Source: Paludibacteraceae bacterium
GTDB lineage: Bacteria > Bacteroidota > Bacteroidia > Bacteroidales > Paludibacteraceae
Direction: 5' to 3'
Assembly (NCBI GenBank): GCA_905235505.1
Contig: CAJOMJ010000002.1
Coordinates: 16,484-80,483 of the forward strand
Length of the DNA stretch: 64,000 bases
A program made the position numbers and the translations under genes. Under the pieces are notes generated by a model. The model had not been told where the DNA came from, did not search any database, and saw only the letters and a list, made by a program, of their open reading frames with translations. Within the stretch, counting starts at the first letter, position 1. Every line of letters begins with the position of its first letter. This document shows positions 17,133-26,520 of the stretch, one piece after another.

Positions 17133-18002
17133 ATGAAAGCATTTGTATTCCCCGGTCAGGGTTCCCAATTTAGTGGAATGGGTAAAGACCTATACAACGA
17201 GTATGCCGTTGCACATGAGATGTTTGAAGAGGCAAACAAGATACTCGGTTTCAGAATAACAGATATAATGTTTGAGGGCACTGACGAAGAGCTTCGTCAA
17301 ACCAAGGTAACTCAACCTGCAGTTTTCTTACACTCTGTAATCTCAGCAAAGATACTTTCCACAACTGCTCCGCAGATGGTTGCAGGTCACTCTCTTGGTG
17401 AATACTCAGCCTTGGTTGAGTGTGGCGCTCTCAACTTTGCAGATGCACTTCTTCTGGTCTCTAAGCGTGCTATGGCAATGCAGCGTGCCTGCGAAATACA
17501 ACCCGGCACCATGGCCGCCGTACTCGCACTCGAAGACGGGAAGGTGGAAGAGATATGCAAGAGTATTGACGATGATATCGTGGTTGCTGCCAACTACAAC
17601 TGTCCGGGGCAACTCGTCATCTCAGGTACTGTAAGCGCAATAGACAAAGCTTGTGCGATGTTGAAAGAGGCTGGTGCCAAGCGGGCAATCAAACTTCCTG
17701 TGGGTGGTGCTTTCCACTCTCCTCTCATGCAACCTGCCGCAGAAGAACTACGTGAGGCAATTATGCAGACCGAGTTTATGAAACCAGTATGCCCCATCTA
17801 CCAGAATGTCAATGCACTGCCTCAGACCGACCCCGAGACTATAAAGCAAAACCTCATTGCACAACTGACCTCTCCCGTGCGTTGGACTCAGACTGTCAAC
17901 AACATGATAGCAGACGGCGCAACCGAATTTACGGAGTTTGGTCCCGGAGAAGTGTTACGTGGCCTAATCAGAAAAATCAATCCCGAAGCAATAATTCTTT
18001 AA
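17133..18002 (+). CDS. fabD: Malonyl-CoA:ACP transacylase
   Basis: Transfers malonyl from CoA to acyl carrier protein for fatty acid synthesis. The 289-residue protein starts with the FPGQGSQ motif (MKAFVFPGQGSQFSGMGKDL), has the catalytic serine in GHSLGEYSAL (about residue 88) and the partner histidine in GGAFHSPLM (about 195). It is followed by aspS after 3 bp, so the two are almost certainly one transcript. The leader is a 20-bp tandem repeat with no G. Confidence 0.96.
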   Translation: MKAFVFPGQGSQFSGMGKDLYNEYAVAHEMFEEANKILGFRITDIMFEGTDEELRQTKVTQPAVFLHSVISAKILSTTAPQMVAGHSLGEYSALVECGALNFADALLLVSKRAMAMQRACEIQPGTMAAVLALEDGKVEEICKSIDDDIVVAANYNCPGQLVISGTVSAIDKACAMLKEAGAKRAIKLPVGGAFHSPLMQPAAEELREAIMQTEFMKPVCPIYQNVNALPQTDPETIKQNLIAQLTSPVRWTQTVNNMIADGATEFTEFGPGEVLRGLIRKINPEAIIL

Positions 18003-18005
18003 GAT

Positions 18006-19760
18006 ATGTATAGAACAACAACGTGCGGAGAACTACGTATCTCCGATGTTAACCGGACGGTTACTCTCGCCGGATGGGTGCAACGCATCCGCAAAATGGG
18101 AGGTATGACTTTCATTGACCTCAGAGACAGATACGGTATCACGCAGCTCGCCTTCAATCAGGAAGTCAATAAAGAAGTGTTTGACAAAGCCAATGCTCTT
18201 GGTCGGGAGTATGTACTTCAGGTAACCGGTATAGTGGCAGAACGCTATTCCAAGAATACAAACATGCCTACAGGCGATATTGAGATAAACGTTACCGAAC
18301 TCAATGTGCTCAATGAGGCAGTCACTCCCCCCTTCACTATTGAAGAAGACACTGATGGAGGAGATGATATACGCATGAAATATCGCTATCTTGACCTGCG
18401 TCGTGAGTGTGTTCGTAAGAATCTCGAACTGCGTCACAAGATGGCATTTGAGGTACGCCGTTATCTTGACGAGCAGAATTTCCTCGAAGTGGAGACCCCT
18501 GTCCTCGTCAATTCTACTCCTGAAGGTGCTCGCGACTTCGTTGTCCCCAGCCGCATGAATCCCGGGCAGTTCTATGCTTTGCCTCAGTCACCGCAGACAC
18601 TGAAACAACTGCTCATGGTTGCCGGTTTCGACCGCTATTTCCAGATAGTTAAGTGCTTCCGTGATGAGGACCTGCGTGCTGACCGCCAACCCGAATTCAC
18701 ACAGATAGACTGCGAGATGTCGTATGTGGAGCAGGAAGACATACTCAACATGTTTGAGGGCATGATAAGTCACCTGTTTAAGACAATAAAAGGTATTGAC
18801 CTGCCCAAGCTGCCGCGTATGACATGGGCGGATGCAATGAAATACTACGGCTCCGACAAACCTGACACACGTTTCGGAATGCAATTTGTCGAGTTGATGG
18901 ATGTGCTGAAGGGTTACGGCTTCTCTGTATTTGACAATGCTGCTTATATAGGAGGTATTTGTGCCAAAGGTGCTGCCGTCTATACCCGTAAGCAAATAGA
19001 TCAGCTCACCGACTTTGTCAAGCGTCCTCAGATAGGTGCCAAGGGACTTGTGTATGCCCGCGTAGAGGCTGATGGAAGTGTGAAATCAAGTGTTGACAAG
19101 TTCTATACGCAGGAAGTGCTTCAACAGATGAAGACCGCCATGAATGCCGAGGCAGGTGACCTGATTCTTATTCTGAGTGGTGACGATGCAATGAAGACAC
19201 GCAAACAACTCTCAGAACTACGTTTGGAAATGGGTAATCAACTTGGACTGCGTGACAAGAACGTGTATAGTTGCCTGTGGGTCATCGATTTCCCGATGTA
19301 TGAGTGGAGCGATGAGGAGCAACGCCTGATGGCTATGCACCATCCGTTTACTTCTCCCAAACCCGAAGATATACCTCTGCTTGATACTGACCCTGCCGTT
19401 GTAAGAGCCAATGCTTACGATATGGTTATCAATGGTGTGGAAGTCGGAGGAGGTTCTATCCGTATCCACGATGCTTCTCTTCAGCAGAAGATATTCGAGA
19501 TACTTGGCTTTACACCTGAGCAGGCTCAGCAGAAGTTCGGCTTCCTGATGAATGCCTTCAAGTATGGTGCGCCCCCTCATGGAGGTCTTGCTTTTGGTCT
19601 GGATAGACTTGTCAGTCTCTTTGCAGGACTTGATTCAATCCGCGACTGCATTGCTTTCCCGAAGAACAATCAAGGGCGTGATGTTATGCTTGGAGCTCCC
19701 GGAGTCATTGACCAAAGTCAGTTGGATGAACTGCAACTGAAAGTGGATGTAAAAGACTAA
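18006..19760 (+). CDS. aspS: Aspartyl-tRNA synthetase
   Basis: Class II synthetase charging tRNA-Asp, 584 residues, the usual bacterial length with an inserted GAD domain. The N-terminal OB fold (about 1-110) contains [24 protein letters not shown]. Motif 2 is [18 protein letters not shown], and motif 3 [16 protein letters not shown] lies near the end. Only 3 bp separate it from fabD. Confidence 0.97.
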   Translation: MYRTTTCGELRISDVNRTVTLAGWVQRIRKMGGMTFIDLRDRYGITQLAFNQEVNKEVFDKANALGREYVLQVTGIVAERYSKNTNMPTGDIEINVTELNVLNEAVTPPFTIEEDTDGGDDIRMKYRYLDLRRECVRKNLELRHKMAFEVRRYLDEQNFLEVETPVLVNSTPEGARDFVVPSRMNPGQFYALPQSPQTLKQLLMVAGFDRYFQIVKCFRDEDLRADRQPEFTQIDCEMSYVEQEDILNMFEGMISHLFKTIKGIDLPKLPRMTWADAMKYYGSDKPDTRFGMQFVELMDVLKGYGFSVFDNAAYIGGICAKGAAVYTRKQIDQLTDFVKRPQIGAKGLVYARVEADGSVKSSVDKFYTQEVLQQMKTAMNAEAGDLILILSGDDAMKTRKQLSELRLEMGNQLGLRDKNVYSCLWVIDFPMYEWSDEEQRLMAMHHPFTSPKPEDIPLLDTDPAVVRANAYDMVINGVEVGGGSIRIHDASLQQKIFEILGFTPEQAQQKFGFLMNAFKYGAPPHGGLAFGLDRLVSLFAGLDSIRDCIAFPKNNQGRDVMLGAPGVIDQSQLDELQLKVDVKD

Positions 19761-19799
19761 ACAAAACAAATATATAGTATAATTAAATACAGTTAGTTT

Positions 19800-20141
19800 A
19801 TGTTCGGATTTATTATCAATCTGTTGATTACGGCACTTGTAGTTTTCCTCTGTGCCAAGTTTTTGAAAGGTATATCAGTAAAGGGCTATTGGTCTGCATG
19901 TATTGTTGCCCTTGTTCTTGCAGTGCTCAATGCTTTGGCAAGTTGGTTGCTTGGTCTCTTAGGCCTCTCTGCATGGGGAAGCGGACTGATTGCTTTCGCT
20001 GTTAACATGTGTGTCAATGCTGGTTTGATAGTGCTTGCTGATAAGTTGCTCAAAGACTTTAAGGTTGACGGCTTCAAGTGGGCATTGTGTCTTGCAGTTA
20101 TTTGCGCATTGGTAAGTTCTATTCTTGGCGGGGTTATCTAA
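19800..20141 (+). CDS. Small phage-holin-4-like (YvlD-type) membrane protein
   Basis: A 113-residue inner-membrane protein with four hydrophobic segments and short loops. The layout, with an N-terminal LLITALVVFLCAKFLKGISVKG, an Ala/Leu-rich centre and ADKLLKDFKVDGFKWAL before the last helix, matches the PF04020 / YvlD family named after a phage holin. Nothing phage-related is nearby, so the name should not be read as function. It lies 39 bp after aspS and is followed by a terminator. Confidence 0.7.
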   Translation: MFGFIINLLITALVVFLCAKFLKGISVKGYWSACIVALVLAVLNALASWLLGLLGLSAWGSGLIAFAVNMCVNAGLIVLADKLLKDFKVDGFKWALCLAVICALVSSILGGVI

Positions 20142-20160
20142 TCCGTAATCTTGAAAACAG

Positions 20161-20201
20161 AATGGGGGAGCATAATCATCTTGTGTTCCCCCATTGTTTT
20201 A
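20161..20201 (+). terminator. Terminator between convergent genes
   Basis: AATGGGGGA at 20161-20169 pairs with TCCCCCATT at 20187-20195, followed by GTTTTAT. It separates the holin-like gene from the convergent BrkB gene; the other strand has CTGTTTTC after the stem, so it may work both ways. Confidence 0.75.
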
Positions 20202-20241
20202 TATGCATCTATGCACCTTCAGCTGTAACCTCTTGTAAGTA

Positions 20242-21558
20242 TTATGCAAGAAAATCTTTGATGAGGATTTGATTCATGTCTGATGGTGATTGGCGCAGAG
20301 TCTCGTATTTCTGCCAGAATTGCTCGCGTTCGGGGGTAGGGTTGTTGAGAAAGAGTTCATTGCCCTGTCTTTCTATACTCTCGATAACCGAGCCTACGGT
20401 AATTGTATTGATATCACGTGAGGGTACGTAAGCGCACTCTGTGTTACCCTCTATGAATGTCTCACGTACCACCTGCGTATCCACTAACCGTGAGAGCAGT
20501 TGGTTGACAAGACGCTGTGGCAACCGGTTCTCTCGGGCAATCTCGTGTGCATTCTGCGGAGTCTCACCATTGGCGAAACGCGTAACTATAGTGTAGGTGA
20601 TGAAGAGAGTAACATAGTCTTTGTATCTGCGTGAGATATTGCGCAGGTCGGTGTCGTAGTCGAAATCTTCATTGTTCTGAATGGCAAAACTGAGTTCTGC
20701 TCCTGATAGAATAAATAAGCAGGAGAGATGCAACCATGTGAGTATAAGTGGTAGTGCAGCGAAAGCACCATATACTATGCTGGAGCGCGTGAGTAGTGCT
20801 ACAAGGTAGAAGGAGAGCATTTGCAGCAACTGGAAAAGTGTACCAACAAGTATTCCGGGTATGAAAGCAGCCCATGCACCCACTTTGGTGTTAGGAATTG
20901 CCCAATACATCCATGAGAAGATGAGCCAGCATGTAAGGAAGGGTGTTAATTTGATAGCAAACTCTTTCAATGGTGCCATCGCTTCAAAGAACTGACTGCC
21001 CGCCGTGGCTGTATTGAAGAAGATGCTGACACCGGTAGAGACAACGATAAGAACAGGTATAAGCAGCACTATGCTTAGATAGGTGGTAATCTGCCGTGTG
21101 TAAGAGCGCGGGGCTTTAACCTGCCAGATAGTGTTGAACGATGATTCGATATTATTGAAGAAAGAATATACTGACCAGAGTAGCACCAGTATGCCTATTC
21201 CGAGGAAGGCGCCTCCCTGAGCCGTTTCGAGATAACGCTCTACGAATCCCATGATAGTGGGCACTGCACCCAATTGCCCTAAGAAACTCTCGTAGAGTTT
21301 CTGTTCGATTATATGCTCAAACCCGAACCCCTTGGCAATGGCGAGTACAAGTGCGAGGATAGGCACAATTGCAAACATGATAGAGTAGGTGAGAGCATTG
21401 GCGCGGGTGTTGATATTGTTGTCGAAGAAACCTCGTATGGTGATGACGATGCTTCTGAGAGTGAGGTAACAGAATCGTTTCCATTTGCCAAACTCTTCTC
21501 CTGTTTTCCTCCATATATCATAGAGGAGAAAGTTGGTTGTTTTCTTGATGAAGCCCAT
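20242..21558 (-). CDS. YihY/BrkB family membrane protein
   Basis: A 438-residue protein with about six membrane helices in residues 45-290, followed by a cytoplasmic C-terminal region of about 150 residues. The family pattern is visible: NINTRANALTYSIMFAIVPILALVLAI after the first cytoplasmic stretch, FLGIGILVLLWSVYSFFNNIESSFNTIW, and YGAFAALPLILTWLHLSCLFILSGAELSFA. Once called ribonuclease BN, this family has no proven nuclease activity. The C-terminal part has a winged-helix look (ENRLPQRLVNQLLSRLVDTQVV), as in several Bacteroidetes members. It follows rnpB on the same strand with no promoter seen between them. Confidence 0.88.
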   Translation of the reverse strand: MGFIKKTTNFLLYDIWRKTGEEFGKWKRFCYLTLRSIVITIRGFFDNNINTRANALTYSIMFAIVPILALVLAIAKGFGFEHIIEQKLYESFLGQLGAVPTIMGFVERYLETAQGGAFLGIGILVLLWSVYSFFNNIESSFNTIWQVKAPRSYTRQITTYLSIVLLIPVLIVVSTGVSIFFNTATAGSQFFEAMAPLKEFAIKLTPFLTCWLIFSWMYWAIPNTKVGAWAAFIPGILVGTLFQLLQMLSFYLVALLTRSSIVYGAFAALPLILTWLHLSCLFILSGAELSFAIQNNEDFDYDTDLRNISRRYKDYVTLFITYTIVTRFANGETPQNAHEIARENRLPQRLVNQLLSRLVDTQVVRETFIEGNTECAYVPSRDINTITVGSVIESIERQGNELFLNNPTPEREQFWQKYETLRQSPSDMNQILIKDFLA

Positions 21559-21631
21559 AGGCGGGTGAGTGGATGAAATAGTTTAATGTTATTAGGTTGT
21601 TGCTTATAGTGATGTTGTCTTGATAAAAATA

Positions 21632-21945
21632 GCAGCAGGTCTGTAAGCCGGGTTCTGTGTCAGTCAGAAGACTGATGTCTGTCATTAATCTCGAGGTATA
21701 TATTACTATATCCTTCTCTCGCATTCTACCCTCCGACTCAGGCGAGCAACCTTCAAACGTCGGTTTACTTGAATTTGCAACTCGTAGTGTAGCCGTTTCA
21801 TCATCAGACTCTGATGCCATTCGTCGCTGTTCCATTGACCAAACATCACTGCCTGTCGGGCGTTACCCGATACGATGCTCTATGTTGCCCGGACTTTCCT
21901 CTGCCGGAGTTGTGACTCCGCACAGCGACAGACCGACCTGCTGCT
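21632..21945 (-). ncRNA. rnpB: RNase P RNA, class A
   Basis: The catalytic RNA that trims the 5' end of precursor tRNAs. Read on the minus strand, the ends pair as the P1 helix (AGCAGCAGGTC with GACCTGCTGCT). The conserved core is present: GAGGAAAGTCCGGGC near the 5' end and ACAGAACCCGGCTTACAGACC near the 3' end, which together form P4. At about 314 nt it is shorter than the 377-nt E. coli RNA. It starts 25 bp after the stop of the S41 protease gene in the same orientation, with no TAnnTTTG promoter in between. Confidence 0.95.
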
Positions 21946-21970
21946 AATTGTTGTTAGTTCGGTTTGTATG

Positions 21971-23662
21971 TTATTTGTCTTTTAGTTGTATAAGTGCTTG
22001 GCGGAGATAGTTATCGTCTTTTATAGACTGAATAACAGAGCCCCGTTGGAAATAGTATCTCTCTACTATCTCGTTGGCAAGCATCTTCTTCACTTGCTCG
22101 CGATGTTGGTTAATAGCCACCTCAAACGAGGGCGTGAGTTTCTCTTTGAGAGCGTTAAGTTCGGCGAGTACTGCGCTATCAAGGTCTTCGTGATTAGCCA
22201 TGTCAAGCATGACATCATAGTAGTGGGCAGTCTCGGTTTCGTATTTGAAGTTCCTCTCTCTCAGGAAGGCGATAAACTCGTCAACTACCTCGTCAGAGAC
22301 CTCAAACTCATTCACATCGTCAATGGAGTCGTGAGAGTTGCGATAGAGTGTTGCGAAATCAAAAAAGTATTGATTAACGTATAGCGAGTAGGTGATGTCG
22401 AACTTGGCTGAGTCGGTCTCAATGGTGATGTCAGGCTCAATGCCTCCTCCGTCTCTTACGATACGCCCCTGCTTGGTCTTGAACTCATGAGTCAGACTAT
22501 CAGGCACACGCTCTACAGAGCCGTCTTTACGTCGCTTGGAATAGTCTATAGCCTGAATACAACGCCCTGAGGGAATGTAGTATTTAGAGGTGGTAACCTT
22601 GATATGTCCGTTGTATGCAACCGGTCTGATTGATTGTACAAGTCCTTTGCCATAGGTTCGTGTGCCTATGATTACCGCTCTGTCAAGGTCTTGCAGAGAG
22701 CCTGCCACTATCTCAGCTGCCGAGGCAGAGTGATTGTTGACGAGCACTGCGAGCGGCATATCAGGGAAGCGTGGTTGGGTAGTAGTCCGATATGTCCGAT
22801 TGGCATTCTTATTGCGACCTTTGGTGGAGACAATCTCTGTGCCTTTGTCCACAAAATAACTCATTATCTTCACTGCCTCATCTATTATACCTCCACCATT
22901 ATCACGCAAATCAATTACAAGACCGGCAATGTCGCTCTGCTTCTGCATGTCTTCTACTGCATTGCGAAAGAGTTCGGCAGACCCTTCAGTGAACTCGTTA
23001 AAGAGGATATATCCTACGGGTCTGTCAAGTATTATGGTGTCAAGTTGTGAGATAGTACCGTAATAGACCACGGGTGGCAGTTTTATCTCTTCGCGTTCGA
23101 AAGCGATATTCATCAGTCGGTCCGCTCCCGGTCTGTATGTCTTGAGTTTGACAACAGAGTGGGGCACACCTCTAAGCAGAGAGGAGACCTCGGCAGTGGT
23201 TTTGCCAATTACATTGTTGCCATCCACTTCGATGAGAATATCTCCTGCTCTCACATCGTTTTTCTGTGCAGGCATACCCTCGTATGGTTCTGATATGACA
23301 ACATATCTCGGCTCTGCACCTTTGGGTTTGAACTTCTTCAGAGGTTCGGGGAAAGAGTCTTGCCGCTGCATAATCATGGCTCCTATTCCGCCGTATTTGC
23401 CGGTAGTCATCATTCGCAGGTCTTGTGTCTTGTCCTCAGGCACATATACGGTATATGGGTCTATTTTGCGTAGCATCTGATGTATGGCAGTAGCCACGAG
23501 GTCATCGTAGTTGAGAGTGTCGGCAAAGGAGATGTCGAGTTGCCGAAGCACATCGTTGAAGATGGTCAGGTTCTTGTCAATGCGTGATGTCTGCTTCTGC
23601 GCATTTACAGGCAGGCAGATAATAAGCAACAGTGTTGCTGATATGATACTGAATCTTTTCAT
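21971..23662 (-). CDS. S41 family C-terminal processing peptidase
   Basis: An exported serine protease of the CtpA/Prc type, 563 residues. The signal peptide is LLIICLPVNAQ (cleavage near 21). A PDZ domain spans about 85-175 (GIGAMIMQRQD, PAQKNDVRAGDILIEVDGNNVIG). The catalytic core at about 200-390 contains GLVIDLRDNGGG, the nucleophile serine in VNNHSASAAEIVAG and the lysine in GTRTYGKGLVQ. A helical C-terminal region of about 150 residues follows. Its start overlaps the end of coaD by 4 bp. Confidence 0.92.
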   Translation of the reverse strand: MKRFSIISATLLLIICLPVNAQKQTSRIDKNLTIFNDVLRQLDISFADTLNYDDLVATAIHQMLRKIDPYTVYVPEDKTQDLRMMTTGKYGGIGAMIMQRQDSFPEPLKKFKPKGAEPRYVVISEPYEGMPAQKNDVRAGDILIEVDGNNVIGKTTAEVSSLLRGVPHSVVKLKTYRPGADRLMNIAFEREEIKLPPVVYYGTISQLDTIILDRPVGYILFNEFTEGSAELFRNAVEDMQKQSDIAGLVIDLRDNGGGIIDEAVKIMSYFVDKGTEIVSTKGRNKNANRTYRTTTQPRFPDMPLAVLVNNHSASAAEIVAGSLQDLDRAVIIGTRTYGKGLVQSIRPVAYNGHIKVTTSKYYIPSGRCIQAIDYSKRRKDGSVERVPDSLTHEFKTKQGRIVRDGGGIEPDITIETDSAKFDITYSLYVNQYFFDFATLYRNSHDSIDDVNEFEVSDEVVDEFIAFLRERNFKYETETAHYYDVMLDMANHEDLDSAVLAELNALKEKLTPSFEVAINQHREQVKKMLANEIVERYYFQRGSVIQSIKDDNYLRQALIQLKDK

Positions 23663-24096
23663 GCGAGATATGGTGTTATGTCTTGTCCGTGCTGGTACAA
23701 ATCACGTACCAAAGTGGAGGAGATATGAGCGTATTCGGGTCTTGTGTAGAGAATGATGGTCTCTACTCCTGTTAGTTGCTTGTTGGCTTCAGCCATGTTT
23801 CTTTCATATTCGAAGTCTGCGACGCAGCGAATGCCCCTAAGAATAAATTGCGCATTCTGTTCGCGTGCAAAATCCACCGTAAGACCGGTATATATCTCTA
23901 CCGATACTCTGGGTTCGTCTTTGAATACTTTGCGTATGTGTTCCAGTCTGTCTTCAATGGGGAAGATAGACTGTTTAAGGGAGTTGCAGCCGATACCGAT
24001 AACCACTTTGTCAAAGAGCGAGAGTGAGCGATTGACTATATCGGCATGCCCTATTGTAAATGGGTCGAATGAACCGGGGAAGATAGCTGTTTTCAT
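23659..24096 (-). CDS. coaD: Phosphopantetheine adenylyltransferase
   Basis: Fourth step of coenzyme A synthesis: adenylates 4'-phosphopantetheine to dephospho-CoA. The 145-residue protein opens with the nucleotidyltransferase motif GSFDPFTIGHADIV (T/HxGH). It also has RGIRCVADFEYERNMAEANKQL and the C-terminal HISSTLVRDL seen in all CoaD proteins. It overlaps the S41 peptidase gene by 4 bp and follows the acyltransferase gene by 27 bp. Confidence 0.96.
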   Translation of the reverse strand: MKTAIFPGSFDPFTIGHADIVNRSLSLFDKVVIGIGCNSLKQSIFPIEDRLEHIRKVFKDEPRVSVEIYTGLTVDFAREQNAQFILRGIRCVADFEYERNMAEANKQLTGVETIILYTRPEYAHISSTLVRDLYQHGQDITPYLA

Positions 24097-24123
24097 TGTT
24101 TGAGGAGTATTGGTTGGTTGTGT

Positions 24124-25284
24124 TTAGTGTTGCATAGCGTTAAGTTGGTTTATCAAGGGGTTGGCATACATCTCCAGTATTTTATTGCGAAGGAAGGCAA
24201 TATCTTTGTCGGGGATTTGTATCTTGGCGATTTGTCCTTCAATGTAGGTTTCGAAACCGGATTTGTCCTGACCTGTGTATTCTGTACTGAATTTGTCGGA
24301 TTCCAAATAGAGGTCGTATGCAATTTTGTTTACCTTATATATGTTGTATCCCAAATGAATCTGCTTGTCTATGGCGGTGGCAATGGCGTTGATTTGCTCG
24401 TTGCGGTTGGGGGCGGATTGCAGGATGTTGTCAAGATTTTGGTTGATAGGAGTAGTGATATTGAATATTGTCTGTCCTTTCTTGCCGAGCATACCTGTGA
24501 ACATATTGAGGAAGTCGTCATGCGGAGTCTTTTGCCAGTCGGGGTTGTCGCGTTTGAGTTGCATCTCTTGTGCTTTGAGGAAGTCGCATGGGTCGTATTC
24601 GTAGGATATGGATACCGGTATGATGTTTAGTTGCCTCAGGTTGTCTGCGAGATTCTTATCACCTGACATAGCGAGCATTTTCAGCAGTGCGGGTTGTGTT
24701 CTGTCGTCAGAGTTCTTGGCTCTTCCCTCGCGTTGGGCAATCCACACACCTGCATTTTCTTCGGTGAGAAGATATCGGATGTATGAGGACAATTGCATGG
24801 AGTTGCGCATCATCTCATGAACACTTCCTCCACGAATGACAGCGAATCCGTTGTTGATACGGAGCATATCTTCCACCCATGATTGCACGTAGAGATTGGT
24901 GCCTGCTCCAAAGTAAATGCGTTTGCCTGTTATGTCTTTCAGCAGTACACTGAGGAAGGCAGCGTCGAGAATGATATCTCTGTGGTTGCTCATGAAGATA
25001 GCGGGCAACCCGAGGTTCTCTTTGCCTCCCAGACTCAGCCCGTTACATGCCTTTGCGGCAAGTGCTTTAAGACCTTTTATTATAAGGACATCATCAAACT
25101 GCGACTGATTCTGAACATATTTCAGAGAGTTAATCACTTGGTCTGCATTATATCTGTCATTGAGTTGGTCGTGACAGATATGTTCAACCAAGCGGTAGAA
25201 CTCTTGATTGGAGATGATACGTTTGAGAGCATCAGGAAACTGCTCGGGTGTGTAAGCAGCGATATTGCTATATTCTGTTTTCAT
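24124..25284 (-). CDS. Glycerol-3-phosphate/1-acylglycerol acyltransferase-like protein
   Basis: A 386-residue cytoplasmic or membrane-associated acyltransferase. The core has the PlsC/PlsB signature: block I MSNHRDIILDAAFL (NHxxxxD, about residue 113), block III IAQREGRAKNSDDRTQ and block IV LNIIPVSISYEYDPCDF. There is no clear membrane helix, and the N-terminal 100 residues are helical. Family members in Bacteroidales are annotated as 1-acyl-sn-glycerol-3-phosphate acyltransferases; the true acyl acceptor is uncertain. Its first 17 bases overlap the end of yigZ. Confidence 0.8.
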   Translation of the reverse strand: MKTEYSNIAAYTPEQFPDALKRIISNQEFYRLVEHICHDQLNDRYNADQVINSLKYVQNQSQFDDVLIIKGLKALAAKACNGLSLGGKENLGLPAIFMSNHRDIILDAAFLSVLLKDITGKRIYFGAGTNLYVQSWVEDMLRINNGFAVIRGGSVHEMMRNSMQLSSYIRYLLTEENAGVWIAQREGRAKNSDDRTQPALLKMLAMSGDKNLADNLRQLNIIPVSISYEYDPCDFLKAQEMQLKRDNPDWQKTPHDDFLNMFTGMLGKKGQTIFNITTPINQNLDNILQSAPNRNEQINAIATAIDKQIHLGYNIYKVNKIAYDLYLESDKFSTEYTGQDKSGFETYIEGQIAKIQIPDKDIAFLRNKILEMYANPLINQLNAMQH

Positions 25285-25825
25285 AAGTTTTCTTTATGTC
25301 GCAAGTAATAACACATTGCCCATCCTCATAGTCTTGGCTTAGTATAACGGCGGATATGTCTTTCAGAGTGCGCATCATGTCGTTCATCTTCTCGTAGGGG
25401 AAGCGTAGAGTGCGTCGCAAGAGCACATCTCTCTGCACGATGGAAGCATTGTTGAGGGCGTCGAGTGCTGCTTCACGATATGCAACCACAAGTCCGCCTG
25501 TTCCGAGCAGGATACCGCCGAAGTAGCGCACCACGACGATGAGTATGTTGGTGAGTTGTTTTGAGTTGATTTGTCCGAGTATAGGTTTGCCGGCAGTACC
25601 CGATGGCTCACCGTCGTCGTTGGCTCTGTAGAGGAGTCGTTCTTCTCCGAGCATCCAGGCGTAGCAGATATGCCGTGCATCATAGTATTGTTTGCGGTAG
25701 AAGGCGAGTCGTTGCTTGATCTCTTCTTCGGAGTTCACAGGTTCGGCAAAAGCGAGAAACTTACTGCCTTTGTCCTTGTAAACACCGCTTGCGGTTTGTT
25801 GTATGGTAAGGTATGTATGAGCCAT
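25268..25825 (-). CDS. yigZ: YigZ/IMPACT family protein
   Basis: A 185-residue soluble protein of the IMPACT (UPF0029) family, linked to translation stress in eukaryotes and poorly understood in bacteria. The diagnostic region is DARHICYAWMLG, YRANDDGEPSGTAGKPILGQI and VVVRYFGGILLGTGGLVVAYREAA. A longer frame begins at 25942, but a minus-strand promoter at 25852-25883 lies inside it, so I place the start at the ATG at 25825 (MAHTYLTIQQT). First gene of a minus-strand unit with the acyltransferase, coaD, the S41 peptidase and probably rnpB. Confidence 0.9.
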   Translation of the reverse strand: MAHTYLTIQQTASGVYKDKGSKFLAFAEPVNSEEEIKQRLAFYRKQYYDARHICYAWMLGEERLLYRANDDGEPSGTAGKPILGQINSKQLTNILIVVVRYFGGILLGTGGLVVAYREAALDALNNASIVQRDVLLRRTLRFPYEKMNDMMRTLKDISAVILSQDYEDGQCVITCDIKKTYENRI

Positions 25826-25851
25826 GAAAGTGTACACAAAAATACAAGTTG

Positions 25852-25883
25852 CAAAGATAGTACAAGTTTTTTGAATATACAAA
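25852..25883 (-). promoter_or_regulatory. Promoter of the yigZ operon (minus strand)
   Basis: On the minus strand, TTTG (25880-25883), a 20-bp spacer and TATCTTTG (25852-25859), about 27 bp before the chosen yigZ start. Confidence 0.8.
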
Positions 25884-25920
25884 TCTTGCAGACAGCAGGG
25901 CAGGTTGGCAGGTTCAACAT

Positions 25921-25948
25921 CGTAGAGATGCGACACTGTCACGTCTCA
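25921..25948 (+). repeat. Dispersed palindromic repeat, copy 2
   Basis: CGTAGAGATGCGACA...GTCACGTCTC, a close copy of the element at 7958-7985 with only a few substitutions. It lies upstream of the yigZ promoter. Confidence 0.65.
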
Positions 25949-26197
25949 ATCTTGCGATATTCTCTATTACATATACCCCTCCATTAATAGGCAAAAAAAG
26001 GGCGAAATCTATCACCTCTTTCGCAACTTTTTTCATTTTTTTGTGTTTTATTTATTTTTTGCCGCTTCTACACAAGAATTCGGTACACTGCATGCTCAGC
26101 TGCAATATGTTCCAACTATATAGAAAAGTAGCACACGAGAATCAGAAATTCTTCTTAATTCCTCAATGATATTATTGTTAATGAGAGAAGTTTTTAT
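25949..26197. other. AT-rich non-coding stretch
   Basis: Between the yigZ promoter and the plus-strand promoter at 26198. Contains GGCGAAA/TTTCGC-type pairing near 26002-26025 followed by T-rich sequence. I see no gene in either strand. Confidence 0.4.
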
Positions 26198-26228
26198 TTT
26201 GCTATTTCTGATATATTTATTAACTTTG
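26198..26228 (+). promoter_or_regulatory. Promoter before the long structured leader
   Basis: TTTTG ending at 26201, a 19-bp spacer, TAACTTTG at 26221-26228. Transcription should start near 26235, about 300 nt before the next start codon. Confidence 0.75.
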
Positions 26229-26234
26229 CACCCG

Positions 26235-26520
26235 AATCCTACGCTAAGTCCGCCAATGGCGGAAGGCGGGAGGGTTGAAGACATAATCAAATACGGCGTT
26301 TATTGACGCTTTGTTGCTGACGCACAAATACTTCTCACAAATTGAACTCAGCGCAGACAAAGCAGCAATTGGCGCCTACGGGTATGATATTCTCATGCTG
26401 CGTTGTTCGCAGTGTGTTGTCATATCAGCGTAGGTTTCATTGTTGTTTATTTTGACTGAGCGGGAAGTGAGAAGCCCGAGTGCGTAGATGAGCAATAGCG
26501 GAATCTACGTTCGCTTTTTA
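26235..26520 (+). ncRNA. Long structured leader or small RNA with alternative 3' hairpins
   Basis: A gene-free, hairpin-rich transcript of about 285 nt. Visible helices: TCCGCC/GGCGGA at 26249-26263; a long irregular stem at 26375-26434 (CCTACG/CGTAGG, TATGA/TCATA, then 9 bp CATGCTGCG/CGCAGTGTG with loop TTGTT); and a competing 8-bp long-range pair CCTACGCT (26238-26245) with AGCGTAGG (26427-26434). At the 3' end CGTAGAT (26483-26489) can pair with ATCTACG (26503-26509), or AGCGGA (26497-26502) with TTCGCT (26510-26515) directly before a T run. The two exclude each other. I do not recognise it as tmRNA, SRP RNA or a known riboswitch; Bacteroidales-1 or a 6S-like RNA remain possible. Confidence 0.55.
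26497..26519 (+). terminator. Attenuator-like terminator hairpin
   Basis: AGCGGA/TTCGCT (one G-T pair) around a 7-nt loop, then TTTTT, ending 13 bp before the next start codon. Its loop ATCTACG is also the right arm of the alternative CGTAGAT hairpin. Confidence 0.5.

Noticed and set aside
19800-20141. Holin-like gene as a sign of a prophage
   Set aside because: The family is chromosomal and widespread, and no other phage gene is in the window.
26235-26520. tmRNA or SRP RNA in the long leader
   Set aside because: No tag-peptide reading frame or tRNA-like ends for tmRNA, and no GGAA-tetraloop/AGCAG signature of SRP RNA.
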